From: an uncultured Lachnospira sp.
GTDB taxonomy: Bacteria; Bacillota; Clostridia; Lachnospirales; Lachnospiraceae
Assembly: GCA_947169835.1 (NCBI GenBank)
Contig: CAMVRH010000052.1
Span: 1 to 6,825, forward strand
Direction: 5' to 3'
Length of the DNA stretch: 6,825 nt
Notes under the pieces: generated by a model
Database searches by the model: none
What the model was told of the DNA's origin: nothing
Seen by the model: only the letters and a program-made list of their open reading frames with translations
Shown here: piece by piece, positions 5,489 to 6,825 of the stretch
How positions within the stretch are numbered: position 1 is the first letter of the stretch
How the letters are laid out: each line of letters opens with the position of its first letter
Translations under genes and position numbers: made by a program

Positions 5489-6825
5489 TTATAGATCTTT
5501 CTTCTCAGGTAAGATTGAATATGCAATGTTCATTGAGTGATCTCCCACTCTCTCCAAACCTACTACTAGGTCAGTAAAGATTAAGCCTGACTCAATACTA
5601 CATTTTTCTTCTGCCATTCTCTTAACGTGATGTTCTTGATAATCGATTTCCATTTTGTCGATAGCTGCTTCTTTGTCTTCCAATTCTGCGAAACGTGTAT
5701 TGTCCATTGTTAGGAATACTTCAATACAGTTATCGTATAACTCAAGAACGCTAGTATACATATGCTTGATTTCTTTTGTGCCTTCTTCTGAGAAAGTAAT
5801 ATTCTTTTTCTCTTCCTTCCAAGCATCGTTGATAAAGTTTACAGCATAATCACCAATACGCTCAATATCGATTACTACGTGGAACAATCCACCTAATCTA
5901 TTTCTATCGGCGATAGGCAAGTCATATCTGTTGGCCTTTACCATATACTCAGTAATCTTATGACTCAAGTAATCAATATACTCTTCTCTCTCAAGAATTT
6001 CTTCTGATTTCTTTCTATCATTATTGAGTAGCGCTTCCATAGATCCGACAAAGTTCCTACGAACCTTCTTAGACATACGCTCTATCTCTGAGACAATCTC
6101 TACGATAGCTGTAGCTGGCACTGCTGTACCTGACTCATCGATGTATTTAAGTGTTCTCTCTTCTTCGTCTTCGTCGTCGGCGCTCTTTCTCTTATGAATA
6201 ACCTTCTTCGACAAAGCAATAAGTGGATTCGCAACTAATACACCGACTATACAAATGATAAGTTTAAATATAGTATCGGCATTCGCCACAAAACGTTTTG
6301 GTCCAGCACTAATCTTTTCAATAAATCCAATAATTTGGTCTCCAAAGATAGCAAGAATAATACCCAAAACAATAAGACCCACAATGTTGAACATTAAGTA
6401 TACAAATGCTGTTCTCTTCGCATTCCTATTTGCATGAAGTGATGCAATAATGGCTGGAGTACAAGCACCAACATACGCACCAATGATAAAGAATAGACAT
6501 GTTGTTAGTGATAACAACATAACCTTTTCTCCATTTTCATAAACATAATGTCCGTGTACCTTAATTGGAATATCCGCCAAAAGAACTAATGTACTTACTG
6601 TTACTGAAGAACTCTGTACAAGAGATGTGATAATAATTCCAACCAATACTGCTACTATCGGACTACTCATGGCAGTCGCTGCTTGTTGAACAGCTTGATA
6701 GCTTGCAAGAGCCTTCAACGAATCGGTCATTAAACTGATTCCCAAGAATAACGCACCAAACCCAAAGACAATAGCTGCTATTCTCTTAACTAACGGTCTC
6801 TTTACAAATGTAATGATAGCCGCAC
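5489..6825 (-). CDS. Na+/phosphate cotransporter with PhoU-like C-terminal tail, partial (5' end beyond right edge)
   Basis: This sodium-dependent phosphate transporter of the NptA/YjbB-like type (Na_Pi_cotrans plus PhoU) lies in the cytoplasmic membrane. The reading frame continues unbroken to the right edge (about 444 codons visible). The TTG at 6745 is an internal Leu codon, not the start, and the first inverted membrane repeat lies outside. Seen: the second-repeat motif Thr-x3-Gln-Ser-Ser-Ser (QSSSVT, 6616-6599), a second conserved stretch (IGAYVGACTPAIIASL), further helices, then an acidic linker (DDEDEEE). The cytoplasmic tail of about 210 residues has two PhoU-type helical halves, each with a Glu-x3-Asp metal-binding motif (ERIGD near 5860, ERVGD near 5550). 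The tail probably ties transport to phosphate status, as known for fused PhoU domains in general. Direction of transport (uptake or export) is not settled by the sequence. It ends in its own terminator, so it is probably not co-transcribed with comEA. Confidence 0.95.
   Translation of the reverse strand, partial: AAIITFVKRPLVKRIAAIVFGFGALFLGISLMTDSLKALASYQAVQQAATAMSSPIVAVLVGIIITSLVQSSSVTVSTLVLLADIPIKVHGHYVYENGEKVMLLSLTTCLFFIIGAYVGACTPAIIASLHANRNAKRTAFVYLMFNIVGLIVLGIILAIFGDQIIGFIEKISAGPKRFVANADTIFKLIICIVGVLVANPLIALSKKVIHKRKSADDEDEEERTLKYIDESGTAVPATAIVEIVSEIERMSKKVRRNFVGSMEALLNNDRKKSEEILEREEYIDYLSHKITEYMVKANRYDLPIADRNRLGGLFHVVIDIERIGDYAVNFINDAWKEEKKNITFSEEGTKEIKHMYTSVLELYDNCIEVFLTMDNTRFAELEDKEAAIDKMEIDYQEHHVKRMAEEKCSIESGLIFTDLVVGLERVGDHSMNIAYSILPEKKDL

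Noticed and set aside
6743..6745. TTG at 6745 as start of the Na/Pi transporter
   Set aside because: The frame stays open to the window edge with transporter-like sequence before it, and the family needs a first membrane repeat upstream; the codon is an internal Leu.
1..6825. CRISPR arrays, insertion sequences, tRNA or rRNA genes, attachment sites
   Set aside because: No spaced repeats of suitable length, transposase-like frames, or recognisable RNA gene structures were found; the window is almost fully occupied by the six genes.

Overview
The window is AT-rich and encodes everything on the minus strand, with tight gene spacing, AGGAG-type ribosome binding sites and two predicted lipoproteins. 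The protein content (a WalR-like response regulator with its kinase, a GerMN-domain lipoprotein, ComEA/ComEC, and a PhoU-tailed Na/Pi transporter) fits a low-GC Gram-positive of the Bacillota. A clostridial lineage, perhaps close to Lachnospiraceae, is likely, but that placement is judged from family resemblance only.

In order of transcription (right to left), the first gene is a Na+/phosphate cotransporter with a C-terminal PhoU-like tail. Its 5' part lies beyond the right edge, and it ends in a strong intrinsic terminator (5443-5473). A 163-bp intergenic region follows, holding that terminator, three spaced TGTNA direct repeats, a sigma-A-type promoter (about 5364-5392) and a leader that can fold over the next gene's ribosome binding site and start codon.

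The remaining five genes read as one operon with gaps of 2 to about 16 nt: comEA (predicted lipoprotein with SLBB and helix-hairpin-helix domains), an OmpR-family response regulator, a HAMP histidine kinase, a lipoprotein with two GerMN domains, and comEC. The comEC frame is open from about 1628 to the left edge. Its C-terminal part is outside the window, and it has no ATG, GTG or TTG at the expected start, only ATT/ATC behind a good Shine-Dalgarno sequence.

Together the operon encodes two parts of a DNA-uptake machine (ComEA, the DNA receptor, and ComEC, the membrane channel) with a complete envelope-type two-component system and a lipoprotein between them. The response regulator-kinase-GerMN lipoprotein order resembles actinobacterial MtrA-MtrB-LpqB. 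The points most worth checking are this embedded signalling module, the possible autoregulatory repeats and structured leader in front of comEA, and the non-canonical comEC start.
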